A stretch of DNA of 64,000 bases from Paracoccus yibinensis. GTDB lineage: Bacteria > Pseudomonadota > Alphaproteobacteria > Rhodobacterales > Rhodobacteraceae. The notes under the pieces were generated by a model, which saw only the letters and a program-made list of their open reading frames with translations, did no database searches and was not told the origin of the DNA. Location of the stretch: positions 124,001-188,000 of the forward strand of contig NZ_JAVCWH010000004.1 of NCBI RefSeq assembly GCF_030846195.1. Reading direction: 5' to 3'. Of the stretch, positions 1-8,671 are shown in pieces. Numbering within the stretch: position 1 is the first letter of the stretch; every line of letters begins with the position of its first letter. Both the position numbers and the translations under genes were made by a program.

Positions 1-398
1 CCGGCGACGATCATCTGCAAGTGAAGCACCTGCGCGTGGTCTGCGGCAGCGACGGGCAGTCGGCGGACCTGACCATGATCGTGGACGGGCAGGAAAAGAC
101 CGTCCACGCCACCGGCGACGGCCCGGTCGATGCCTGCTTCAATGCGGTCAAGCAGATCTTCCCGCACAATGCCACGCTGAAGCTCTATCAGGTCCACGCC
201 GTGACCGAAGGGACCGATGCCCAGGCCACCGTTTCCGTGCGGATGGAGGAGGACGGTCGCATCGTCAACGGCCAGGCCGCCGACACCGACACGATCCTGG
301 CCTCGGTCAAGGCCTATGTCGGCGCGTTGAACCACCTGATCGTGCGCCGCGAACGGGCGGGCCGGGACGGCAAGGAAATCAGCATGTATTCGCATTGA
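1..398 (+). CDS. leuA: 2-isopropylmalate synthase, C-terminal part (5' end outside window)
   Basis: This is the end of 2-isopropylmalate synthase, which condenses acetyl-CoA with 2-oxoisovalerate in the first committed step of leucine synthesis. Only the last ~131 residues are present; the frame is open from base 3 with no start in view. What can be seen is the C-terminal allosteric, leucine-binding domain: the run YQVHAVTEGTDAQATVSV and the GQAADTDTILAS segment followed by AYVGALNHL are typical of LeuA. Citramalate synthase has the same kind of domain, but these motif wordings and the mreB neighbour, a common Rhodobacteraceae arrangement, favour LeuA. A strong stem-loop follows the stop after seven bases and probably ends the transcript. 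Confidence 0.9.
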   Translation, partial: GDDHLQVKHLRVVCGSDGQSADLTMIVDGQEKTVHATGDGPVDACFNAVKQIFPHNATLKLYQVHAVTEGTDAQATVSVRMEEDGRIVNGQAADTDTILASVKAYVGALNHLIVRRERAGRDGKEISMYSH

Positions 399-405
399 GA
401 AAATG

Positions 406-431
406 CCCGGTCCTGATTCGTCAGGACCGGG
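406..431 (+). terminator. Stem-loop terminator after leuA
   Basis: A perfect 10-bp inverted repeat (arm CCCGGTCCTG at 406-415, complement at 422-431) with a 6-base loop lies just after the leuA stop. There is no T run on the + strand, but the minus-strand side reads into CATTTT, so it could also stop antisense transcription. Confidence 0.65.
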
Positions 432-661
432 AAAGACGCCTGCTGCATGACATTCCAGCAGCCTTGCCGCTTTTTGTGGGCGCGTGGGAAAACAACCACA
501 GAGTGTTCTGTGTGAGGTCTTTGCACACAGCCAGTGATCTTCGGGGCCCTGCAAACGCATTCGCCTGCCAGAAAGTTCAAATTTTCTTTTTTTGCACGCA
601 CTGGTTAGAGTAAGGCGTTGTTCGGTCATGAGCAGTTGGGCGCGTGCCAAGGAGTAGTTTA
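432..661 (+). promoter_or_regulatory. Upstream region of the VPLPA-CTERM gene
   Basis: This 230-base AT-richer stretch separates leuA from the next gene and must hold its promoter. It contains a perfect 6-bp inverted repeat with a 4-base centre (CACAGA at 497-502, TCTGTG at 507-512) that could be an operator, and a T-rich run near 578-591. The ribosome binding site AAGGAG at 649-654 sits 7 bases before ATG 662. I could not assign a convincing -35/-10 pair. Confidence 0.4.
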
Positions 662-1279
662 ATGATGAAGGCGGTTATCATGGCGTCGGTTCTGGCGCTG
701 ACATGCGGCGGCATCGCGCAGGCGGCGACATGCACTGCAACATTCGTTGAAGCGAATGGGAACGGGAACGTCAATAAGAACGGGAACGGGAATAAGAACG
801 GCAACGGAAGCACCAAGACTGTTTCCTACTTGCTGGAACAGGGCAGTGGCAATGTCACTGCGGCCTGCCATTCCAACAATGACACGAATACCATTGACGC
901 CGCTTTCTCGATCAATGGCATCAGCGGCTGGGAATTGGCCGACAAGACTGACGATGGCGACTCTTATCTTGACGGCGGTTTCAGCCAGTTTGGCCAAGGC
1001 ACCTGGTCGGTCCTGAACCCGCTGGGCTATGAAAGCATCATGGTTACCCTGAAGCAGGGGAAAACCTTCGCTGCCTTCCTGTTGGATTCCACGGCACCGC
1101 TGACAGGGATCTGGAATACGTTCGGCCCCGGTGAGGGCAGCGGCGGCTTGTCGCACGCTTCGGTCTATTTCGCAGGCGAGCCTCAGCCCGCCCCGGTTCC
1201 GCTGCCTGCCGGTGCGGCGCTGCTGCCGGCCGGACTGGCCGCTCTTGCCTTCCTGCGTCGCCGCCGCAAGGCAGCCTGA
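662..1279 (+). CDS. Secreted VPLPA-CTERM sorting domain protein
   Basis: A 205-residue exported protein of unknown function. It begins with a signal peptide (residues 1-21, ending GGIAQA before ATC). A low-complexity Asn/Gly stretch follows at about residues 30-50 (GNGN, NKNGNGN), then a domain with no motif I recognise, and finally a proline-rich PAPVPLPAG motif, a hydrophobic helix and an RRRRK end. That ending is the VPLPA-CTERM variant of the PEP-CTERM/exosortase sorting signal found in Rhodobacterales, so the protein is probably processed at the inner membrane and delivered to the surface or matrix. ATG 662 was chosen because AAGGAG lies 7 bases upstream; GTG 644 would put that site inside the gene. 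It is flanked by terminators on both sides, so it is transcribed alone. Confidence 0.8.
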   Translation: MMKAVIMASVLALTCGGIAQAATCTATFVEANGNGNVNKNGNGNKNGNGSTKTVSYLLEQGSGNVTAACHSNNDTNTIDAAFSINGISGWELADKTDDGDSYLDGGFSQFGQGTWSVLNPLGYESIMVTLKQGKTFAAFLLDSTAPLTGIWNTFGPGEGSGGLSHASVYFAGEPQPAPVPLPAGAALLPAGLAALAFLRRRRKAA

Positions 1280-1301
1280 GACGACCTGAAGAATTCCTGA
1301 C

Positions 1302-1331
1302 GGCGCCCATGCCGGTCATGGGCGCCTTTTT
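1302..1331 (+). terminator. Rho-independent terminator after the VPLPA-CTERM gene
   Basis: Arm GGCGCCCATG (1302-1311), loop CCGGT, complementary arm (1317-1326) and TTTTT (1327-1331): a textbook intrinsic terminator with a perfect 10-bp stem. It separates the secreted protein from the mre operon. Confidence 0.92.
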
Positions 1332-2550
<1,219 letters not shown>

Positions 2551-2575
2551 GGCGGCCCGGAAGGGGGCTGCGTGA

Positions 2576-3511
2576 ATGGCACGCAAGGGACCAGATTTCG
2601 CCACACCCGTCCGGCGCGTGCTGATCGCGCTGATGGCGCTTGTGCTGGTTGCGCTGTTCCTGTTCTGGCGCATCGACAGCCCGCGGGCCGAGGCGATGCG
2701 CGTCGCCATCATCGACCGCGTGATCCCCTCGTTCGATTGGGCCATGGCGCCCGTCACCCAGGTCAGCCAGATGATCGGCGGCTTTCAATCCTATGCCCGG
2801 ATCTACGAACAGAACCAGGAACTGCGCCGCGAACTGCAGAAGATGCAGGCCTGGAAGGAAGCCGCCGTCCAGCTTGAGCAGGAAAATTCCAAGCTGATGG
2901 CGCTGAACAACGTCCGCATCGACCCGGCCCTGACCAGCGTGACGGGCATGGTCATGGTGGACAGCGGTTCCGCGTTTCGCCAGTCGGTCCTGCTGAACGT
3001 CGGTGCCGATGACGGCATCGTCGAGGGCTGGGCCACGATGGACGGGCTGGGCCTTGTCGGGCGCATTTCCGGGGTGGGCAAGCGGACCAGCCGGGTGGTG
3101 CTGCTGACCGATCCTTCCTCTCGCATTCCGGTGACCATCCAGCCGTCCGGCGAACGCGCCCTGCTGACGGGCGACAACACGCAACTGCCTTTCCTGGACT
3201 TCATCGAAACGCCCGACAATGTGCGGCCCGGCGACCGTGTCGTCACCTCGGGCGATGGCGGGGTCTTTCCGCCGGGGCTGCTGGCGGGGCAGGTCGTCCA
3301 GGGCAGCGACGGGCGGATGCGTCTGCGCATGGCCGCTGATTACGGGCGGCTGGAATTCCTGCGCGTGCTGCGATCCCATCCGGCGGAAACCGTGGTGGAT
3401 TCGGGTGCGGTCATCACGCCCGGCGATCAGGGCTTCATCGGCCCGCAGGTCCCCGCATCCCCGGTCGAGGCCGCTGCCATGTCCGATCCCCTGGCCGCAG
3501 GGACGGATTGA
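2576..3511 (+). CDS. mreC: Rod shape-determining protein MreC
   Basis: MreC is a bitopic inner-membrane protein whose periplasmic part activates PBP2 and links it to MreB. The 311 residues show one transmembrane helix at about residues 12-30, a short coiled coil (about residues 70-105, rich in E, Q and L), then the beta-barrel domain with VDSGSAFRQSVLLNVGA and RTSRVVLLTDPSSRIPV, both hallmarks of the family. A short low-complexity tail follows. AAGGGGG at 2561-2567 is the ribosome binding site. Its stop overlaps the mreD start by one base, showing translational coupling. Confidence 0.95.
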   Translation: MARKGPDFATPVRRVLIALMALVLVALFLFWRIDSPRAEAMRVAIIDRVIPSFDWAMAPVTQVSQMIGGFQSYARIYEQNQELRRELQKMQAWKEAAVQLEQENSKLMALNNVRIDPALTSVTGMVMVDSGSAFRQSVLLNVGADDGIVEGWATMDGLGLVGRISGVGKRTSRVVLLTDPSSRIPVTIQPSGERALLTGDNTQLPFLDFIETPDNVRPGDRVVTSGDGGVFPPGLLAGQVVQGSDGRMRLRMAADYGRLEFLRVLRSHPAETVVDSGAVITPGDQGFIGPQVPASPVEAAAMSDPLAAGTD

Positions 3512-4038
3512 TGAACCGGCAGGTGCTGATCGGCACAATGCTGTTCTGCGCAGCGATGGCAGTGCTGCTGTTTCTGCGCCTGCTGCCCCTGTCGGCGGGG
3601 GCCGCGCGCCTGCCCGGCCCTGACCTGGGTCTTTGCCTGGTGCTGGCCTGGGTGCTGCGCCGCCCCGACCAGTTGGCGGCCCTGGTGATCGTGCTGGCCT
3701 TTGTCGTCCAGGACATCATCCTGCTCAATCCGCTTGGGCTGTGGCCCGCCATCGTCCTGATGGGGACCGAGGCCGCACGCTTGCGTGAGGCCCGTTGGCG
3801 CGATGCGCCATTCATGGTTGAATGGCTGCGCATCGCGGTGCTGATCGGCGCCATGATGCTGGGCTATCGTATCGTGCAGGGGCTGTTCATGATGCCGGTT
3901 CCGGCCTTGGGTCTGGTGATCCTGCACTACATTGCGACTATCGCTGCCTATCCGCTGGTGGTGCTGGGCGCGCGTGTTCTGCTGGGCCTGCGCCGTATCA
4001 CCCCTGTCGAGGTCGAGCAGATGAGGGCCGTCCGATGA
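3511..4038 (+). CDS. mreD: Rod shape-determining membrane protein MreD
   Basis: A 175-residue, mostly hydrophobic protein with about five membrane helices, as expected for MreD, the small polytopic partner of MreC. Sequence in this family is poorly conserved, so the call rests on topology, size and position between mreC and mrdA. The start ATG 3511 overlaps the mreC stop (TGATG); a TTG three bases earlier is possible but less likely. The end overlaps mrdA by four bases (ATGA). Confidence 0.88.
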   Translation: MNRQVLIGTMLFCAAMAVLLFLRLLPLSAGAARLPGPDLGLCLVLAWVLRRPDQLAALVIVLAFVVQDIILLNPLGLWPAIVLMGTEAARLREARWRDAPFMVEWLRIAVLIGAMMLGYRIVQGLFMMPVPALGLVILHYIATIAAYPLVVLGARVLLGLRRITPVEVEQMRAVR

Positions 4039-5975
4039 CCAAACCCCCCCGCCCCGGCGACACGAATGGCCGCAGCATCACGCGTCGGGGCCTGATGCTG
4101 GCGGGACTCCAGCTTGGCGTGATCACCACGCTGGCGCTCAAGCTGCGGTCGATGCAGGTCGAGCAGGCCGAGGAATACCGGATGCTGGCCGACGGCAATT
4201 CCATCAAGATCCGCCTGCTGGTGCCCGCGCGCGGCCTGATCCACGACCGCAACGGGATTGTCATCGCCGGTAACGAACAGAACTATCGCGTGACGCTGAC
4301 GCGCGAGGAGGCGGGTGGCGATGTCGAACCCGTTCTGCGCAGGCTGGCGCGGCTGATCCCCATCAGCGATGCCCGCATGGCCGAGCTTCTGGACGAATTC
4401 GCCAAGCGCAGTGCGGTCACGCCCATCGTCCTGGCCGACCGCCTGACCTGGGAACAGTTCAGTTCCATTGCCGTCAACGCGCCGTCGCTGGCGGGCGTCA
4501 CGCCGGAATCGGGCCTGTCGCGCGTCTATCCCCGCGCGGGCGATCTGGCGCATGTGCTGGGCTATGTCGGTCCTGTCAGCGACTATGACCTGTCCAAGAT
4601 CGAGGATCCCGATCCCGTCCTGATGCTGCCCGAGTTCCAGTTGGGCAAGGTCGGCTTCGAGGCCCGGATGGAGGACGTTCTGCGCGGCAAGGCCGGTCAG
4701 CGCCGGGTCGAGGTGAACAGCGCCGGACGCGAGATGCGCCAGCTGTCCCGCCAGGAAGGCGAACAGGGCGCGACCGTGCAGATGACCATCGACGCGCAGT
4801 TGCAGAACTATGCCGCGCAGCGCATGGGAACCGAAAGCGCGGCGGCCGTCGCCATCGATGTGCAGACGGGCGATATCGTCACGATCTGTTCGTCCCCCTC
4901 CTTCGATCCCAACAAGTTCGTGCGGGGGATTTCGTCGGCCGATTACAAGGCGCTGATGAACCACGACCACCGTCCGCTGGCCGACAAGACGGTGCAGGGG
5001 GTCTATCCGCCCGGATCGACCTTCAAGATGGTCACGCTGCTGGCGGGGCTGGAAGCGGGCGTCATCAATGCGGGATCGCGCTTCTATTGCCCCGGCTACA
5101 CCACTGCGGGCGGGCGCCGGTTCCATTGCTGGCGCAAGGGAGGGCATGGCACTGTCGATGCGGTGACCAGCCTGTCGCACAGCTGCGACGTCTATTACTA
5201 TGAACTGGCGCAGAAAGTCGGCATCGACCGCATCGCCGCCATGGCCCGCAAGCTTGGCCTGGGACAGCGCCACGAGCTGCCCATGTCCGCCGTGGCCGAA
5301 GGGATCGCGCCCGACCGGGCGTGGAAGCAGGCGCGGCACGGACAGGCCTGGCAGGTGGGCGACAGTCTGAACGCCTCGATCGGGCAGGGCTATGTGCTGG
5401 CCTCGCCCCTGCAACTGGCGGTGATGACCGCGCGCATCGCATCGGGTCGAGAGGTCAGTCCCCGCCTGGTGCGTGCCATCGACGGCGTGCAGCAGCCTGT
5501 CCCGGAATTTCCTGTCCTGGACATCGACCCCGCCTTCCTGCGCGTGGCCCGCCTGGGCATGGACGAGGTGATGAATTCCGACAGCGGCACCGCCCGGCGG
5601 TCGCGCATCATCCGCGAGGACTGGCGCATGGCGGGCAAGACCGGCACCAGCCAGGTCCGCAACATCACCGCCGCCGAACGCGCGCGGGGGGTGGTGTCGA
5701 ACGACCAGTTGCCCTGGAACCGCCGCGACCACGCGCTGTTCGTCTGCTATGCCCCCTATGACGCGCCGCGCTATGCGATCTCGGTGGTCGTCGAGCATGG
5801 CGGCGGCGGATCGGCTGTTGCCGCGCCCATCGCCCGCGACATCATGCTGTTTGCGCTGAACGGCGGGTTGCCGCCCCTGGATGCCGTGCCCGACGATCAG
5901 CGCGCCGCGATGGAGGAACGTCACAACGCCATGCACCTGTTCCCGCCTGACGCGCCCCGCCTGACGCGGGCCTGA
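4035..5975 (+). CDS. mrdA: Penicillin-binding protein 2 (elongation transpeptidase)
   Basis: PBP2 is the D,D-transpeptidase of the elongasome; it cross-links new peptidoglycan during lateral growth together with RodA. The protein has 646 residues: a short cytoplasmic N-terminus and one membrane helix (about residues 17-34), a dimerisation/pedestal domain including PARGLIHDRNG, and the transpeptidase domain. Its catalytic motifs are S328-T-F-K331, S383-C-D385 (the SxD form usual in PBP2) and K535-T-G-T. The start at ATG 4035 overlaps the mreD stop and fits the membrane anchor; the longer open frame upstream lies inside mreD. The gene is intact. Confidence 0.96.
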   Translation: MTKPPRPGDTNGRSITRRGLMLAGLQLGVITTLALKLRSMQVEQAEEYRMLADGNSIKIRLLVPARGLIHDRNGIVIAGNEQNYRVTLTREEAGGDVEPVLRRLARLIPISDARMAELLDEFAKRSAVTPIVLADRLTWEQFSSIAVNAPSLAGVTPESGLSRVYPRAGDLAHVLGYVGPVSDYDLSKIEDPDPVLMLPEFQLGKVGFEARMEDVLRGKAGQRRVEVNSAGREMRQLSRQEGEQGATVQMTIDAQLQNYAAQRMGTESAAAVAIDVQTGDIVTICSSPSFDPNKFVRGISSADYKALMNHDHRPLADKTVQGVYPPGSTFKMVTLLAGLEAGVINAGSRFYCPGYTTAGGRRFHCWRKGGHGTVDAVTSLSHSCDVYYYELAQKVGIDRIAAMARKLGLGQRHELPMSAVAEGIAPDRAWKQARHGQAWQVGDSLNASIGQGYVLASPLQLAVMTARIASGREVSPRLVRAIDGVQQPVPEFPVLDIDPAFLRVARLGMDEVMNSDSGTARRSRIIREDWRMAGKTGTSQVRNITAAERARGVVSNDQLPWNRRDHALFVCYAPYDAPRYAISVVVEHGGGGSAVAAPIARDIMLFALNGGLPPLDAVPDDQRAAMEERHNAMHLFPPDAPRLTRA

Positions 5976-5980
5976 TCGCC

Positions 5981-7120
5981 ATGTCCTATCTTGACTACAA
6001 GGTCGCCCAGACCCCGACCGGCATCCGCAAGATCCTGTATCTGAACTGGCCCCTGGTTTTCCTGATCGCCGCCGTGGCCAGCATCGGGTTCCTGATGCTG
6101 GTATCGGTCGCGGGGGGCCGCGTGGACACATGGGCCGAGCCGCAGATGTACCGCTTTGCCGCCGGCATGGTCATCATGATCGCGCTGGCCTTCGTGCCGA
6201 TGTGGTTCTGGCGGGGCATCTCGGTTCCCGCCTATGTCTGCTGCTTCCTGCTGCTGATCGCGGTCGAACTGGTGGGCGAGATCGGCATGGGCGCGCAACG
6301 CTGGATCGACATCGGTCCGATCCGCCTGCAACCGTCCGAGCTGATGAAGATCTCGCTCGTGCTGCTGCTGGCGGCCTATTACGACTGGCTGCCCGCGCGC
6401 CGGGTGTCGCGGCCCTTGTGGGTGCTGATCCCGGTGGTGCTGATCCTGGCGCCCACGGGGCTGGTGCTGATCCAGCCCGATCTTGGCACGTCGATCATGC
6501 TGGTGGCGGGGGGCGGCATCGTGATGTTCGCGGCGGGCGTGTCCTTGTGGTATTTCGGCGTGGTGATCGCGGCCGCCGTGGGGCTGGTCGCGGCGGTGCT
6601 GGAAAGCCGGGGCACGGACTGGCAGCTTCTGAAGGATTACCAGTTCCGCCGCATCGACACCTTCCTGGACCCGACCGCCGATCCCCTGGGCGCGGGCTAC
6701 AACATCATCCAGAGCCAGATCGCCCTGGGATCGGGCGGCTGGTCGGGGCGGGGCTTCATGCAGGGCACGCAGTCGCGGCTGAATTTCCTGCCAGAAAAGC
6801 ACACCGACTTCATCTTCACCGTCCTGGCCGAGGAATTCGGCTTTGTCGGCGCCATGTCGCTGCTGGGGCTCTACACGCTGATCATCGGCTTCTGCCTTTA
6901 TTCCGCGCTGTCGAACCGCGACCGCTTCGCTGCGCTGATCACCATCGGTATCAGCGGCACGTTCTTCCTGTATTTCGCGATCAACATGGCCACCGTGATG
7001 GGCATGCTGCCCGCCAAGGGCTCGCCCCTGCCGCTGGTCAGCTATGGCGGGACGTCGCTGATGATCCTGATGCTGGGCTTCGGGCTGGTGCAGGCCGCCC
7101 ATGTGCACAGGCCGCGATGA
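5981..7120 (+). CDS. rodA: Peptidoglycan glycosyltransferase RodA
   Basis: RodA is the SEDS-family glycan polymerase paired with PBP2 in cell elongation. The 379-residue protein has about ten membrane helices and the SEDS signatures: GAQRWIDIGPIRLQPSELMK near residues 104-123, QPDLGTS near 165, and near the end INMATVMGMLPAKGSPLPLVSYGG (in two stretches), all strongly conserved. It starts five bases after mrdA. Its stop overlaps the start of the next gene, so the downstream dehydrogenase is co-translated. Confidence 0.96.
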   Translation: MSYLDYKVAQTPTGIRKILYLNWPLVFLIAAVASIGFLMLVSVAGGRVDTWAEPQMYRFAAGMVIMIALAFVPMWFWRGISVPAYVCCFLLLIAVELVGEIGMGAQRWIDIGPIRLQPSELMKISLVLLLAAYYDWLPARRVSRPLWVLIPVVLILAPTGLVLIQPDLGTSIMLVAGGGIVMFAAGVSLWYFGVVIAAAVGLVAAVLESRGTDWQLLKDYQFRRIDTFLDPTADPLGAGYNIIQSQIALGSGGWSGRGFMQGTQSRLNFLPEKHTDFIFTVLAEEFGFVGAMSLLGLYTLIIGFCLYSALSNRDRFAALITIGISGTFFLYFAINMATVMGMLPAKGSPLPLVSYGGTSLMILMLGFGLVQAAHVHRPR

Positions 7121-8037
7121 TGCGCGTCCTGTTCGCCGCCCCCGACGCGCTGTGGCCCGCCTGGGCGCCCGCCCTGACAGGGCTTGCGCCCGAAATGGAA
7201 CTGGTCCGCGCCAATGAGGCCGCCGATCCGGCTGGCATCGACGCCATCATCTTCGCGCCCGGCGGACCCATCGACGACCTGTCGCCCTTCGTCAACGCGC
7301 GGCTGGTGCAAAGCCTGTGGGCCGGGGTCGAACGCATCGTGACCAATCCGACCCTGACGCAGCCCCTGGCGCGGATGGTCGATCCGGGGCTGGCGCGCGG
7401 CATGGCGGAATATTGCACCGGCTGGGCCTTGCGCGCGCATCTGGGGATGGATCGTTACGCGCAGGACGGCGTGTGGCGCAACGGCCTGACCCCGCCCCTG
7501 GCCTGCGACCGGCAGGTGACGATCCTGGGGATGGGCGAACTGGGTCGCAGCGTCGCCGCCATGCTGGGCGGCATCGGCTTTCCCGTGTCGGGCTTCAGCG
7601 CGTCGGGCCGTCCGGTGCCGGGGGTGCGGGTCTTTGGTCCCGGCGAACTGGTCCAAGCCCTTACGGCGGCCGAGATCCTGATCACCCTGTTGCCCGACAC
7701 GGCGCAAACGCGCGGGCTTCTGAATGCCGAACGACTCGCACGGCTGCCGCAGGGGGCATGGTTGATCAATCCAGGGCGCGGCACGGTCCTGGATGACGGC
7801 GCGGTTCTGGCCGCCCTGGACAGCGGCCATCTGGGTCATGCCGTGCTGGACGTGTTCCGGGCCGAGCCGCTGCCCGCCGCCCATCCCTTCTGGTCCCACC
7901 CCCGCGTGACCGTCACCCCCCATATCGCCGCCGAGACGCGGGTGGAAACCGCCGCACCCGTCGCCGTGGAAAACCTGCGCCGCGCGATGTCGGGCCGACC
8001 GGTCCTGTATCTGGTGGATCGCGACAGGGGCTATTGA
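7120..8037 (+). CDS. D-isomer-specific 2-hydroxyacid dehydrogenase (glyoxylate/hydroxypyruvate reductase A type)
   Basis: An NAD(P)H-dependent reductase of the D-2-hydroxyacid dehydrogenase family, most like GhrA, which reduces glyoxylate and hydroxypyruvate. The 305 residues include the Rossmann motif G137-MGEL-G142, the segment LINPGRGTVLDDGA, DVFRAEPLPAAHPFW and the catalytic-histidine motif VTPHIAAET. The N-terminal catalytic half is short, as in GhrA. Two ATG codons (7117 and 7120) are possible; both overlap the rodA stop. Position at the end of the mre operon is common in Rhodobacteraceae and does not imply a cell-wall role; the substrate is inferred only from family. Confidence 0.85.
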   Translation: MRVLFAAPDALWPAWAPALTGLAPEMELVRANEAADPAGIDAIIFAPGGPIDDLSPFVNARLVQSLWAGVERIVTNPTLTQPLARMVDPGLARGMAEYCTGWALRAHLGMDRYAQDGVWRNGLTPPLACDRQVTILGMGELGRSVAAMLGGIGFPVSGFSASGRPVPGVRVFGPGELVQALTAAEILITLLPDTAQTRGLLNAERLARLPQGAWLINPGRGTVLDDGAVLAALDSGHLGHAVLDVFRAEPLPAAHPFWSHPRVTVTPHIAAETRVETAAPVAVENLRRAMSGRPVLYLVDRDRGY

Positions 8038-8107
8038 ACCAAAGCCGGTCGGCATGTGTTAACGCGCGGGTAAGGCAACCTATTGCGACACTCCGGCAAG
8101 GGCAGGT

Positions 8108-8671
8108 ATGGCAGGGGGACAACTGGAAAGCCGATGCTTCATGACCAAGGACGATTCCCTGCGTCGCGTTCTGATGACCGGGACGCGCGACCTGCATGAT
8201 CGCCTGGATCAGGCGGTCGGCACATTTGCCGATGGCGGCGCCTATCGCGCATTCCTGTCAGGCAGCTATGCGTTCCGCGCGGCTGTCGAACCCGCGCTGA
8301 CCGGCGGTGACTGGCCGTTGCAGCGGCTGGCGCCCGTGATCGCCCAGGATCTGGCCGATCTGGACCAGCCCCGCCCTGCGCTTCCCGATACGCCGGTGCT
8401 GGCAGGCCCTGCCGCGCAGGCCGCAGCCCGCTATGTGCTGGAAGGTTCTGCCCTGGGTGCGCGGCTGCTGGCGCGGCGCGCGGCGGATCTTGGATTCACG
8501 CCCGGCCACGGCGCGCGCCACCTGGCGGCGCAGACCGCCTCGCCCCATCGATGGCGGCAGTTCCTGGACTGGATGGAAGGCGCCGATCTTCCCGCAGCGC
8601 CCACCCTTGCGGCAGCGCGCGCCGTATTTGGGGTTGCGCTCTGCGCCTATGGCGTCAAGTCTGCGACATGA
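8108..8671 (+). CDS. bphO: Biliverdin-producing heme oxygenase
   Basis: This enzyme opens heme to biliverdin, the chromophore needed by the phytochrome encoded next. The 187 residues carry the proximal-histidine region TRDLHDRLD (H30) and the YVLEGSALGARLL motif typical of bacterial BphO proteins. The start is uncertain: ATG 8108 has AAGGG 5 bases upstream, while ATG 8141 (removing 11 residues) gives a more usual N-terminus. Its stop overlaps the bphP start by ATGA, so the two are one operon. The 70-base upstream gap has a weak CtrA-like TTAA-N7-GTAA at 8059-8073. Confidence 0.88.
   Translation: MAGGQLESRCFMTKDDSLRRVLMTGTRDLHDRLDQAVGTFADGGAYRAFLSGSYAFRAAVEPALTGGDWPLQRLAPVIAQDLADLDQPRPALPDTPVLAGPAAQAAARYVLEGSALGARLLARRAADLGFTPGHGARHLAAQTASPHRWRQFLDWMEGADLPAAPTLAAARAVFGVALCAYGVKSAT

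Noticed and set aside
747..820. Asn-Gly repeats in the VPLPA-CTERM gene as a CRISPR or tandem repeat array
   Set aside because: The repeats are short, in frame and inside a coding region; there are no spacers.
8059..8073. CtrA-like TTAA-N7-GTAA before the heme oxygenase gene
   Set aside because: One mismatch and no functional link to CtrA known for this operon; likely by chance.
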